From: Gammaproteobacteria bacterium
GTDB lineage: Bacteria > Pseudomonadota > Gammaproteobacteria > SZUA-229
NCBI GenBank assembly: GCA_016764035.1
Contig: JAESSQ010000253.1
Location: forward strand, 1-29,287
Direction: 5' to 3'
DNA length: 29,287 nucleotides
Under the pieces are notes generated by a model, which worked only from the letters and a program-made list of their open reading frames with translations, did not search any database and was not told the origin of the DNA. The translations under genes were made by a program, and so were the position numbers. Of the stretch, positions 8,532-17,239 are shown piece after piece; the stretch's first letter is position 1; each line of letters opens with the position of its first letter.

Positions 8532-10673
8532 ATGCACAGCGTAAACACATATAGCTTTCATCACATTGTAAAAGATCATAAACATACTAACAGGTTATTT
8601 TATGTCTTAAAAAAATCATCGATTGTTCTCAGCATATACTTTCTTTTCGGTTTGTTGTTTCAGCATGTATACGCCAACACTAAAAACTCTGACAACATTG
8701 ATCCTTATCAAGCACAACACGGGTCGGTCTGGTTGTTAGCAAACAATGACGAAAACAATGGCGTTTATCTCGAAGCCTTACAGATGCAAACCGATGTCGA
8801 TTTTAAAATTACAGGCCCTATTGTTCGGGCAAAAATTAAACAAACATTTAAAAATACAGGTGTATTTTGGGCTGAAGGCATTTATGTTTTCCCCTTACCC
8901 GAAAATGCTGCGGTTGATACATTCAAAATGATAATAGGCGAGCGTCATATTGAAGGACAAATAAAAGAAAATGTTATCGCCAAAAGAACCTATGAAAAAG
9001 CAAAACGAGCAGGAAAAAAAGCCAGCCTAATAGCACAACAACGACCGAATATATTTACCACCTCACTCGCCAATATTGCACCTGGTGAAGAAATAACCAT
9101 AGAGTTTACGTATCAGCAAGTACTCTCGTTACGAGACAATCGTTATCGATTACGCTACCCAATGGTCATAGGGCCACGTTATAACGTCAGTACCAATACT
9201 GATAATTCGACGGATAAAACACAAAGCACACATATTAATACTCAAACAGATTCAAAAAGTAACAGCAATAATCTAACACGTATCCATATCTTGTTAGATG
9301 CAGGTGTAAGCCTTTCACAACTCGAAAGCAGTTATCATAAAATACATATAAATCAGACCAGTGAAACGCGTTACAGTATATCAACCACAGGCGAGAACAT
9401 TATTGCCAATCGTGATTTCGAGCTAGTATGGCAGCCGCAACGAGATGACAACCCTGTAATCAGTATATTTAATGAGACACCTCATAATGATGACAGTTAC
9501 ACTTTGTTATCACTTCTGCCACCTGCATTAAATTATTTAGAACAAAAAATACATGCCCGGGATATCGTTTTTGTATTAGATGTATCCGGTTCGATGGCCG
9601 GCACATCTATACAGCAAGCAAAAGCTGCACTTTCCTCAGCACTAGATAATCTTCGTTCGATAGATAGCTTTAACATTATCTGGTTTAATCACTTGAGTGA
9701 AAAGCTATTCCCAACCACCGTGACCGCAACATCACACAATAAAGATTACGCTAAACAATTCATCCGCCAGTTACATGCTGATGGTGGCACAGAAATGTTA
9801 GCAGCACTTAAACTTTCTCTCCCAGATCAACAGGCTTTCTCACGCCTGAGGCAGATAGTTTTTATAACCGATGGCAATATCAATAACGAATCCGAGCTAT
9901 TTCAACTTATTACTAAAAACATTGGCAACAGTCGCCTGTTTACCATTGGCATTGGTTCTGCACCCAATTCGTATTTTATGCAAAGAGCTGCAGAGCAAGG
10001 CCGCGGCACTTTCACCTATATCGGCAACATTAATGATGTACATGAAAAAACTACGCAGTTATTTAAAAAGCTGGAAAACCCAGCACTGATTAATATTCAA
10101 CTACGCATTAATAACGATACAGATACTAACGACCAGTACGAAATATTTCCGAAAAATATCCCTGACCTTTACGCCAACGAACCCTTAACCATTTTAATAA
10201 AAGGTAAAAAAACACCTGAAACAATGACCATTAAGGGCGACTATGGAAATTCCGAATGGCAAACGAACGTAACACTAACAAGCACTGATAGTGCTGGCAT
10301 AAGAATAGCCTGGGCCCGTGAAAAAATTAAATCCTTAATGAATCAGCATCGTGAGGCCAACAACAATGTCGAGCGTGAACAAATAAAGCAGACCTTAACC
10401 AAAACAGCACTGCGACACAGTCTAGTCAGTCAATATACAAGTCTGGTCGCGGTAGATGTAACACCAACCAATACAGAAGGCCTTTTATACCAAGAACAAA
10501 TCAAAAACAATCTTCCTCATGGTTGGAAGATAAACACATCCAGCAGGAGCCTATTGCTTGCACAAACTGCCACCGATTCAACACTCAACCTGCTAATCGC
10601 TATAACATTTTTTATCATGGCAGCGATTCTGTTCAGTTTAAGAAAAACAACCTATAAACAACATAGCTTATGA
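8532..10673 (+). CDS. VIT/vWA sortase target protein
   Basis: This encodes 713 residues. The ATG at 8532 is chosen because GGAG lies eight bases upstream and follows the stem-loop; the ATG at 8487 has no ribosome site and would place the hairpin inside the gene. Layout: N-terminal hydrophobic signal at about 28-48; VIT domain at about 60-215; a Ser/Thr/Asn-rich linker; vWA domain at about 345-520 with an intact metal-ion-dependent adhesion site (Asp350-x-Ser352-x-Ser354, Thr420, Asp447); then a sorting tail. That tail is LAQTATDS (from Leu676), a hydrophobic helix 'LLIAITFFIMAAILF' and a basic end 'LRKTTYKQ'. This matches the marine proteobacterial sortase target family. The sorting motif has Ala where LPxT-type motifs have Pro. 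Its sortase is encoded 33 bases downstream. It is probably an adhesin-like or surface scaffold protein. Confidence 0.9.
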   Translation: MHSVNTYSFHHIVKDHKHTNRLFYVLKKSSIVLSIYFLFGLLFQHVYANTKNSDNIDPYQAQHGSVWLLANNDENNGVYLEALQMQTDVDFKITGPIVRAKIKQTFKNTGVFWAEGIYVFPLPENAAVDTFKMIIGERHIEGQIKENVIAKRTYEKAKRAGKKASLIAQQRPNIFTTSLANIAPGEEITIEFTYQQVLSLRDNRYRLRYPMVIGPRYNVSTNTDNSTDKTQSTHINTQTDSKSNSNNLTRIHILLDAGVSLSQLESSYHKIHINQTSETRYSISTTGENIIANRDFELVWQPQRDDNPVISIFNETPHNDDSYTLLSLLPPALNYLEQKIHARDIVFVLDVSGSMAGTSIQQAKAALSSALDNLRSIDSFNIIWFNHLSEKLFPTTVTATSHNKDYAKQFIRQLHADGGTEMLAALKLSLPDQQAFSRLRQIVFITDGNINNESELFQLITKNIGNSRLFTIGIGSAPNSYFMQRAAEQGRGTFTYIGNINDVHEKTTQLFKKLENPALINIQLRINNDTDTNDQYEIFPKNIPDLYANEPLTILIKGKKTPETMTIKGDYGNSEWQTNVTLTSTDSAGIRIAWAREKIKSLMNQHREANNNVEREQIKQTLTKTALRHSLVSQYTSLVAVDVTPTNTEGLLYQEQIKNNLPHGWKINTSSRSLLLAQTATDSTLNLLIAITFFIMAAILFSLRKTTYKQHSL

Positions 10674-10706
10674 ATAACTTCATCAGCAATAACGCGAAAA
10701 ACCCCA

Positions 10707-11336
10707 ATGATAAAACCACGGCAACGACTTAAGTGGCGACTAAGCACGTTTGTCATAATAATATTATTAAGTATTAGTGTGTGGCAATTGGCTACTGCCG
10801 GATGGATACATGGAAAAGCCATCGTTGCACAACGATTACTGAATATTTCATGGCATCAGACAATGGCAAATGCTCGAATAAAAAACGCTGAAAACCTCAA
10901 TGTTAAAGACAAGGTTTATAAGCCATGGCCATGGGCCGACACCTGGCCTATCGCAAAACTTATCGTACCGGCGCATAATATTAAACAGATTATTCTTGCT
11001 GGTGATAGCGGTAATAGCCTGGCTTTTGCACCGGGTCACGCTTTTGCCAGTGCGCCACCAAATACCCACGGCACAAGCGTAATCAGTGCGCACCGCGATA
11101 CGCACTTCGCCTTCCTAAAAGATATTCGTTTGGGCGATGAGCTCTTTTTAGAAACGACAGATGAGACTCTTCATTACAAGATATATGATATGCAAGTCAT
11201 TGATAGTAAAACATTTGTATTACCACTTTCTACAAATAATAAAAACCTAGTGTTAGTTACCTGTTACCCTTTTAACAGTGTATTGTCGACAAACACATTA
11301 CGTTATGTCGTCTATGCCAAAAATATTGACCGATAA
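10707..11336 (+). CDS. Class GN sortase (transpeptidase)
   Basis: This encodes 209 residues. An N-terminal signal anchor (about 12-32) is followed by the sortase domain. The catalytic triad is visible: His129 in 'SAHRDTHF', Cys186 in 'LVTCYPF' and Arg199 in 'NTLRYVV'. The sequence around these residues fits the Gram-negative class GN group. It cleaves the C-terminal sorting signal of the VIT/vWA protein encoded just upstream and transfers it to an amine nucleophile in the envelope. The acceptor in Gram-negatives is not settled. There is no clear ribosome site before the ATG at 10707, so translation is probably coupled to the target gene. Confidence 0.92.
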   Translation: MIKPRQRLKWRLSTFVIIILLSISVWQLATAGWIHGKAIVAQRLLNISWHQTMANARIKNAENLNVKDKVYKPWPWADTWPIAKLIVPAHNIKQIILAGDSGNSLAFAPGHAFASAPPNTHGTSVISAHRDTHFAFLKDIRLGDELFLETTDETLHYKIYDMQVIDSKTFVLPLSTNNKNLVLVTCYPFNSVLSTNTLRYVVYAKNIDR

Positions 11337-11434
11337 TTAAAAATTTAATGATGATTTACTCTATAAATTACATTATCCAAAAGCCAACCACACTGTTCAC
11401 ACTCATATCAGGGTATTCCGACTTGCTCTAAATC

Positions 11435-11461
11435 ATGTACAATTTAATGTGTACATATAAT
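11435..11461 (+). promoter_or_regulatory. Putative moaA promoter with overlapping inverted repeat
   Basis: ATGTACA (11435-11441) and TGTACAT (11450-11456) form a perfect 7-bp inverted repeat separated by eight bases. The right arm runs into a perfect -10 hexamer TATAAT (11456-11461), 23 bases before the moaA ATG. No good -35 hexamer is seen at the right distance, which fits a promoter controlled by an activator or repressor binding the repeat. Confidence 0.5.
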
Positions 11462-11484
11462 ATTGCGCGCGACACCAGCACACC

Positions 11485-12489
11485 ATGAATTCTAACCATC
11501 AAAACCTATCACCCACGCTCATCGACCCGTTTGGTCGCCGCATCGAATATGTACGTCTTTCGGTAACCGATAAATGTAACCTACGTTGTTTTTATTGTAT
11601 GCCCGAAGGCTTCAAAGACTTCGAGCAACCCGACCACTGGCTAACGTTTGATGAGATCGAGCGCGTTATAAAAGCCTTTACCGAACTGGGTGTTGGACGC
11701 GTTCGCATAACCGGTGGTGAACCATTAGTAAGAAAAAACATCGCCGAATTATCCCAGCGCCTTACCATGCTACCTGGTCTGAATGATTTATCTCTTAGCA
11801 CCAATGCCTCATTGCTTACAAAACAGGCCAATGACTTGTTCGACGCCGGCGTTTCAAGAGTCAATATCAGCCTCGACACCTTAAATGCTAAACGCTTTAA
11901 AGACATTACCGGCAGTGACTTACAGCCTGTTATCGATGGATTGATGGCGGCTAAACAGGCGGGATTCCAGCCGATAAAAATCAACATGGTTGCCATGAAA
12001 GGCATCAATGATGATGAATTCGAAGCGATGATTGAGTTCTGTCTCGAACATGATTTCACCCTACGCTTTATCGAAACTATGCCCATGGGAGCCACCGGTA
12101 GTGATGCCACTGATCATTACCTTGACTTACAGACTGTCAAAAAACAGCTATCAAGAAAGTTTGAGTTTATCGCGGGTGTCATGCCAGGTGGCGGACCTGC
12201 CAGGTATGTACGAGTAAAAAACACAGACTTACGCATCGGGTTCATTACGCCTATTTCACAGCACTTTTGCGAAACCTGTAATCGTGTACGAATATCTGTC
12301 GATGGTACTCTTTATCTATGCTTGGGTCAGGATGATAAAGTCGAACTGCGCCCACTACTCCGCAGCGGTATAAGCGATGATGAATTAAAGACAATTTTAA
12401 TCGACGCCATAAAATTAAAACCAGAAAAGCATGAGTTTAAAGACAAACCCAACCAGGTCGTTCGCCTGATGAGCATGACCGGAGGATAA
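11485..12489 (+). CDS. moaA: GTP 3',8-cyclase MoaA (radical SAM)
   Basis: This encodes 334 residues, the usual length. MoaA converts GTP to 3',8-cyclo-GTP, the first step of molybdenum cofactor synthesis. The radical SAM cluster ligands are Cys31, Cys35 and Cys38 in 'CNLRCFYC'. The second, substrate-binding cluster is Cys262, Cys265 and Cys279 ('FCETCNRVRIS', 'LYLCLG'). 'RITGGEP' (SAM-binding) is present, and the C-terminus ends in the Gly-Gly pair needed in this family. Its own promoter-like region lies upstream, so it may be transcribed apart from the sortase. moeA of the same pathway is at the other end of the sortase locus. Confidence 0.97.
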   Translation: MNSNHQNLSPTLIDPFGRRIEYVRLSVTDKCNLRCFYCMPEGFKDFEQPDHWLTFDEIERVIKAFTELGVGRVRITGGEPLVRKNIAELSQRLTMLPGLNDLSLSTNASLLTKQANDLFDAGVSRVNISLDTLNAKRFKDITGSDLQPVIDGLMAAKQAGFQPIKINMVAMKGINDDEFEAMIEFCLEHDFTLRFIETMPMGATGSDATDHYLDLQTVKKQLSRKFEFIAGVMPGGGPARYVRVKNTDLRIGFITPISQHFCETCNRVRISVDGTLYLCLGQDDKVELRPLLRSGISDDELKTILIDAIKLKPEKHEFKDKPNQVVRLMSMTGG

Positions 12490-12531
12490 GGCTGCACGGT
12501 TATCCCATAAAGCCTTTTACGAACTAAATAA

Positions 12532-12551
12532 AATGATAATAATCTATCATT
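12532..12551. terminator. Weak AT-rich hairpin between convergent moaA and radical SAM gene
   Basis: AATGATA (12532-12538) and TATCATT (12545-12551) pair over seven bases with a six-base loop, across the end of the - strand gene. With convergent genes on both sides it could end transcription from either, but it is AT-only apart from one pair, so it is weak. Confidence 0.25.
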
Positions 12552-14064
12552 GCAGCATTTGCCGCTGCCTCTTGTTTGCAACACCTATCCGCGCTACTTT
12601 ATTATTCTTATTCATCAGTATTTCAAATGACGCTTTTTCTGCCGTGCGTTGATAATCTGCACTCATCGCTGCAAACAAAACCGCCTCATCGACATTACCT
12701 GTATTTTTTATACATTCAAATAACAATACGAATAAACGTTGTTGTGAAATTTTCCACGAGCTACCCGCTGCCTGATATAAATCATTGCTTAATTGCATAA
12801 AACAATCAAACGGTGCATCTTGCAACATTAAGGGCAGCGTATTTTTAAAACGACCTGAATTTGCGATCATGTCCCAAAAGCGAGCAAAACGGTTAACCTG
12901 TTGCATGGTAGTAAAATCAATATCACGCGTACTTAATATGTTATACGGCGGATTTGGGTTGTAACGTAACTGGTACGCATCATTATGTCGATTCAGTGGC
13001 ACACCTCGCAGACGTTTCAATATACCCAACTGTATCTCATGCGGCTTTAGGCCAATAAGTTGGTCAAAACTTTTTGAAAAATTTTCCAGGGTATCCGACG
13101 GTAAACCGAATATAAGGTCAGCGTGGATATAAGCGTATGTGTTTTCTTTTAACCAACGCAAATTTTCACAGGTTTTTGTATTATTCTGTTTTCGACTTAT
13201 CAATGCCTGAATGTCAGTATCAAAGGTTTGCACGCCTATTTCAAACTGCAATGCATTTTCAGGAAATTTTGCAATGACTGATTTTAAAGCATCCGGAAGA
13301 TTGTCAGGGACAACTTCAAAGTGCAGATATAAATCGTCTGTCATCCTTGCTAAAAAAAATTCTAGAATAGCGATACTGCTACGAACTTTTAAATTAAACG
13401 TACGATCAATAAATTTAAAGTTACGCGCTCCCCTTTGGTATAGTTTATCCATCTCATCTAGAAACACACCCAGTTCAAACGGTTTAGCCGTTTTATCTAA
13501 TGAAGAAAGACAGAACTCACATTTAAATGGACAACCTCGTGACGCTTCAACGTACATCAATCGATTTTTTATATCGTCATCGTTATAAAACTGATAAGGA
13601 AGTTTCAATTGGTCCAGTGGTAATTCATCACTTTGTATAACTCGGTTAAGCGGTTTATTTCCAGACAATATCAACTGACATAATTCACCAAAACTTTTTT
13701 CGGCCGCGCCCATAACAACATAATCGACAAGATCAACTACCGCAGGTTTGTCTGGCAAGTGACTAACCTCTGGCCCACCAAGAACGATGACGGTTTTTGG
13801 TGATATCTGTTTTAATAACTCGACCGTTTTTGTTATCTCAGTAACGTTCCAGATATACACACCGAAACCAATAATTTTTGGTTGCTGCTCTAATAATATT
13901 TCAGCAATATCGATGGGACGTTGTTGAATAGTAAATTCGTTGATGGTAGCTGAACCCTGTAAATCACCGAGGTTCGCATACAGGTAACGTAAACCAAATG
14001 CACTATGCATATAACGTGCATTGAGCGTAGTTAGGATAATCGGGAATTCAGTAACTTTTTTCAT
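12547..14064 (-). CDS. B12-binding domain radical SAM protein (DUF4080-type)
   Basis: This encodes 505 residues from the ATG at 14064; a GTG six bases upstream is also possible. The N-terminal part (about 8-130) is a cobalamin-binding Rossmann-type domain ('IIGFGVYIW', 'TVIVLGGPEVS', 'VVMGAAEKSF'). The radical SAM motif 'RGCPFKCEFC' holds the three cluster cysteines (178, 182, 185), and 'QFEIGVQTF' and 'HADLIFGLPSDT' fit the TIM barrel. The C-terminal third resembles the DUF4080 region found in many bacterial members. Relatives include methylases and ring-altering enzymes; the substrate here is unknown. It is the last gene of a - strand run, after the broken ppk2. Confidence 0.88.
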   Translation of the reverse strand: MKKVTEFPIILTTLNARYMHSAFGLRYLYANLGDLQGSATINEFTIQQRPIDIAEILLEQQPKIIGFGVYIWNVTEITKTVELLKQISPKTVIVLGGPEVSHLPDKPAVVDLVDYVVMGAAEKSFGELCQLILSGNKPLNRVIQSDELPLDQLKLPYQFYNDDDIKNRLMYVEASRGCPFKCEFCLSSLDKTAKPFELGVFLDEMDKLYQRGARNFKFIDRTFNLKVRSSIAILEFFLARMTDDLYLHFEVVPDNLPDALKSVIAKFPENALQFEIGVQTFDTDIQALISRKQNNTKTCENLRWLKENTYAYIHADLIFGLPSDTLENFSKSFDQLIGLKPHEIQLGILKRLRGVPLNRHNDAYQLRYNPNPPYNILSTRDIDFTTMQQVNRFARFWDMIANSGRFKNTLPLMLQDAPFDCFMQLSNDLYQAAGSSWKISQQRLFVLLFECIKNTGNVDEAVLFAAMSADYQRTAEKASFEILMNKNNKVARIGVANKRQRQMLQ

Positions 14065-14180
14065 GAACACACATTATATCATCCCGTGAAACAGCAGCAC
14101 GGCATACATGGCGTGACAAGTTGACAGCAACAGACGAGGTTGACCATTGATGATTTCATGAGCCCGCTGGTTAGACAGCA

Positions 14181-15033
14181 TCAAACAATAAACTTACCTG
14201 TTTCTCGCAGATGATATTCCATCAATTCTATCTCACGTGTACCGGAATAATATACTTCAGGGTCTTCGGTGTAATCCAGACTCATGTTTCGTCCTTCATG
14301 ATCTACTTTATTTAATATGCTTTTAATGGCATTGAGGTGCGCCCGGTGTTTGTCATTACTGCGAATAACAGCCCAAGGACTAACATGACTATGCGTTCGT
14401 TTGAGCATTTGATATTTCATCTCGGTAAACTCGTCCCATTTTTCCTGCATTTGTATATCAATTTCTGACAACTTCCATTTTTTCAGATGGTTGGTTTCAC
14501 GTTCACCAAAACGTTTTTCCTGCGTTTCTTTAGAAACAGAAAAATAAATTTTATGAAATAAAATGCCACTTTCGACCAGGTCGTCTTCAAACCGAGTAAC
14601 GGTTTTCATAAAAGTGGTATATTGCTGTTGCGTACAAAAACCAAAGATAGGTTCGACCATGGCACGGTTATACCAGCTTCTATCAAACAACACGATCTCA
14701 CCACCACGTGGAAACTGCTCCACATAGCGTTGGAAATGCCATTGGCTTAATAGTACATTCGAGGGCTTACCCAGCGCGACAACACGGTAATGTTTTTCGT
14801 TCATATAACGAGTAACGACGGATACTGCCGCCTTTTCCTGCGGCGTCACGCCCTTCTATTAGAACTATCATTTTCTGCTGATATTTGTCGAGATGATCCT
14901 GTAACTTAATTAACTCAGCCTGATAAGGTTTCATCAGCTCGTCATCGATGTATCTTAAGTATTGTTCATATAAGGTGCGCTTAAAATCATCATCCGCTTG
15001 CTCTAAAGTTTATAAAAATTCATGGTAGTCCAT
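14181..15033 (-). pseudogene. ppk2: Polyphosphate kinase 2 (PPK2) pseudogene
   Basis: PPK2 transfers phosphate between polyphosphate and nucleotides. The frame starts at ATG 15033 ('MDYHEFL'), then meets an in-frame TAA at 15010-15012. It resumes in the same frame with 'TLEQADDDFKRTLYEQYL' through the Walker A motif 'EGRDAAGKGGSIRR'. Near 14815-14820 the frame is lost: about two bases are missing. The rest continues in another frame from 'VTRYMNEKHYRVVALGKPS' via 'LFDRSWYNRAMVEP' (Walker B and lid) and 'WKLSEID' to the stop at 14181. Joined together the parts make a full-length PPK2. Two independent lesions make a real pseudogene more likely than one sequencing error. The downstream piece alone lacks the P-loop and should be inactive. 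Confidence 0.85.
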
Positions 15034-15152
15034 TTTCAGCCATCACCATTCATGTTAGATAAACATTACCTTATAAAATATAACTCACCATAGGTAACTA
15101 TATTGTTGACCAGTAGTAACTCACCGTTTAATCACAACCAATTTAAAAACCC

Positions 15153-16532
15153 CTAACTTTTCACCGGCTCACTGACCAGAAATAACCAGATAAAACCTGC
15201 CACGCCTGAAAATATTGAAGCAGCAAGAATGCCCGTCTTGGCCAGTAGCAATAATTCGTCGTTATGCGCAGAACCAAGCTGAGCGACAAATATCGACATA
15301 GTAAAACCGATGCCGGCCAACAAAGACACACCCGCAATCTGTGTAAATCGCGTGTCTTTCGGCAACTCTGCAATACCCAACTTTAATACTAGCCAGCTCG
15401 CCCCGGTAATGCCGATAAACTTGCCCAAAACCAGGCCAAACGAAACACCAAGCAACACGGGATGAGCAAAGGTCTCACTAAGTGAATCAAATGCTATCGG
15501 GATACCAGCATTGACAAGGGCAAACACCGGTATTATCAAATACGCCACCGGCATATGCCAGACATGCTCTAACCGTTGCAAAGGTGCTTCAACGCTATGT
15601 ACGCCATTCTCCAATGTCTGTACTACGGCTCGCAAGGCGTCATTAGTCATTATACTTTTACCCGGCTCATGACTTGCATCAAAACGTTTCATTAATGCCT
15701 TAACCTGCGCACTAAAACGTGCCGGGTCATATTTAGGTGTCGCTGGCACAGACAAAGCACCAATAATACCCGCCAGAGTGGCGTGTACACCTGATAACAG
15801 TAAGGCATACCATAACAGTAATGACACAATAAAATACGGTATGGCGTTACGAATGCCACTCAGGTTAAATATTATCAGTATGGCGAACAAAGAACCGGCA
15901 AGCATCAATGGCATTAATGCAATCGTTTCTGTATAAAACATAGCGATGACTAATACTGCACCCAGGTCGTCAACAATGGCCAGTGCGACCAGGAAAGTAA
16001 TCAATGCTTTTGGTACACGACTGGCCAAAAGAGCTAATGCCCCAATAGCAAAAGCAATATCGGTAGCCATAGGTATACCCCAGCCAGCCGAAGCTTCACC
16101 CTGCGGATTAATCGCAAAATATATCAATGCGGGTACAACCATGCCACCTACCGCTGCCGCTATCGGTAATATTGCATTACGTAATTCGGCTAACTCACCA
16201 ACTATTATTTCACGTTTTAACTCAAGGCCAACGACGAAGAAAAATATCGCCATCAGTGCATCATTTATCCAATGGTGCAGTGTCATTTTTATAACCCAGT
16301 CACCAATGCCGACACTGGCGTAGGTATGCACGATATGATTATACGTTTCTAAAAATGGTCCATTCGCCAAAAACAAAGCCAGTACAGTCATCCCCATCAG
16401 TAACAAACCACTGGTCGTCTGCCGGTTTATAAATTCATCAAATGGCGTAAGTAGTTTATCGAAACTTTGCTCCCAGGGCGCCTGATACACACCTTTTTTA
16501 ACCATTGTTTCAGTATTCTTATCTGTTGACAT
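15153..16532 (-). CDS. nhaA: Na+/H+ antiporter NhaA
   Basis: This encodes 459 residues from the ATG at 16532, which has AGGA eight bases upstream; an ATG three codons earlier has only an abutting AGG. It is an inner-membrane antiporter that expels Na+ in exchange for protons. There are about 12 hydrophobic segments. The essential aspartates are visible: Asp158 in 'MATDIAFAIGAL' and Asp188-Asp189 in 'ALAIVDDLGAVL', corresponding to D133 and D163-D164 of the E. coli protein. It is longer than E. coli NhaA (388) because of an N-terminal cytoplasmic extension and a longer loop between segments ('ALMKRFDASHEPGKS'), as in many marine relatives. It lies downstream of a small membrane peptide gene on the same strand. 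Confidence 0.95.
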   Translation of the reverse strand: MSTDKNTETMVKKGVYQAPWEQSFDKLLTPFDEFINRQTTSGLLLMGMTVLALFLANGPFLETYNHIVHTYASVGIGDWVIKMTLHHWINDALMAIFFFVVGLELKREIIVGELAELRNAILPIAAAVGGMVVPALIYFAINPQGEASAGWGIPMATDIAFAIGALALLASRVPKALITFLVALAIVDDLGAVLVIAMFYTETIALMPLMLAGSLFAILIIFNLSGIRNAIPYFIVSLLLWYALLLSGVHATLAGIIGALSVPATPKYDPARFSAQVKALMKRFDASHEPGKSIMTNDALRAVVQTLENGVHSVEAPLQRLEHVWHMPVAYLIIPVFALVNAGIPIAFDSLSETFAHPVLLGVSFGLVLGKFIGITGASWLVLKLGIAELPKDTRFTQIAGVSLLAGIGFTMSIFVAQLGSAHNDELLLLAKTGILAASIFSGVAGFIWLFLVSEPVKS

Positions 16533-16761
16533 CACATCCATCCTGTTGCTTTTTTAATTTCATATGCACTACCAAAGAATAATTATTGGGAGCTTGCACA
16601 ATGTAGCGTTTTTGTCAGTGCAAGGCAAAAATTATTGAAAAAGCGCAGTTTACACAGAGCTTGATGCTACACACCCGCGCATTTTAAAACCATTGTTAAC
16701 GCAGCAATAGCAAAAAAAAACTTCGTGCACAGCTCTCTATTAAGATAGCTACTAAGGGCTT

Positions 16762-16896
16762 TTAAATAGGCAAGCTCTCTGTTTCGCCAAAGTACATCCA
16801 GATTGTCATAAATATTACAAAAATTATAAACGTCACCAAACCGATAACAAACTCACTCGGTTTATTCTTCTGTGAATCATTATTATTAGATGGCAC
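16762..16896 (-). CDS. 44-residue single-pass membrane peptide
   Basis: The start is a GTG at 16896, eight bases after GGGGAG, and the stop is TAA at 16762-16764. Residues 1-14 are polar and Asn/Lys-rich (starts VPSNNNDSQKNKPSE). Residues 16-36 form one continuous hydrophobic helix ('FVIGLVTFIIFVIFMTIWMYF'-like). The end is acidic (GETESLPI). The clean helix, the good ribosome site and the stop directly after the tail favour a real gene. It looks like a small accessory subunit of a membrane complex; no family is recognised. It precedes nhaA by about 230 bases on the same strand. Confidence 0.6.
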   Translation of the reverse strand: MPSNNNDSQKNKPSEFVIGLVTFIIFVIFMTIWMYFGETESLPI

Positions 16897-17239
16897 CAAT
16901 CCAACTCCCCATTGTTAACGGCCTATATAAACTGCACATTATATTTTCGAACGTCATTATCGCTGATTATTATCCACGAGTCATCCATACTATGCCGCAC
17001 TATTTCAGGTAAATATTCGACAACCTTTTATTCATCAATACTAGCGAAAAACAGCAAAACACCTCTAAGCATAACAGTAGAATTTCCATTAATTTTCAAT
17101 CACTTACGAAAATATTAAGTGACCATCGATCATCGCCATACAAAAACACAAATTTTACATAAGTTTGCTTAAGTTTTTCATCATTCAACCGTTATTAAGT
17201 CATATGATGTACTTGCCCAACGGTAACGTTCGATAGTTG
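16897..17239. other. Intergenic region before the GGDEF/EAL gene
   Basis: 343 AT-rich bases lie between divergent genes. TAAGT occurs four times in 85 bases (around 17115, 17160, 17170 and 17195), three of them as TTAAGT, which could be binding sites. The sequence CCATTGTTAACG at 16909-16920 repeats exactly at 16690-16701, on the other side of the small membrane gene. No convincing gene or -35/-10 pair was found. Confidence 0.4.

Noticed and set aside
11592..12110. Long frame antisense to moaA (172 codons)
   Set aside because: It lies fully inside moaA, whose protein is unmistakable; the antisense translation has no family features.
14181..14849. Reading the downstream ppk2 piece as an intact 222-residue gene
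   Set aside because: It lacks the P-loop, which is present upstream in another frame, and begins at a chance GTG within the out-of-frame Walker A region.
15946..16323. 125-codon frame antisense to nhaA
   Set aside because: It is a shadow of nhaA codon usage with no ribosome site.
16912..17118. 68-codon + strand frame in the gap before the GGDEF/EAL gene
   Set aside because: It lacks an ATG with a ribosome site, the composition is that of AT-rich non-coding DNA, and it shows no domain pattern.
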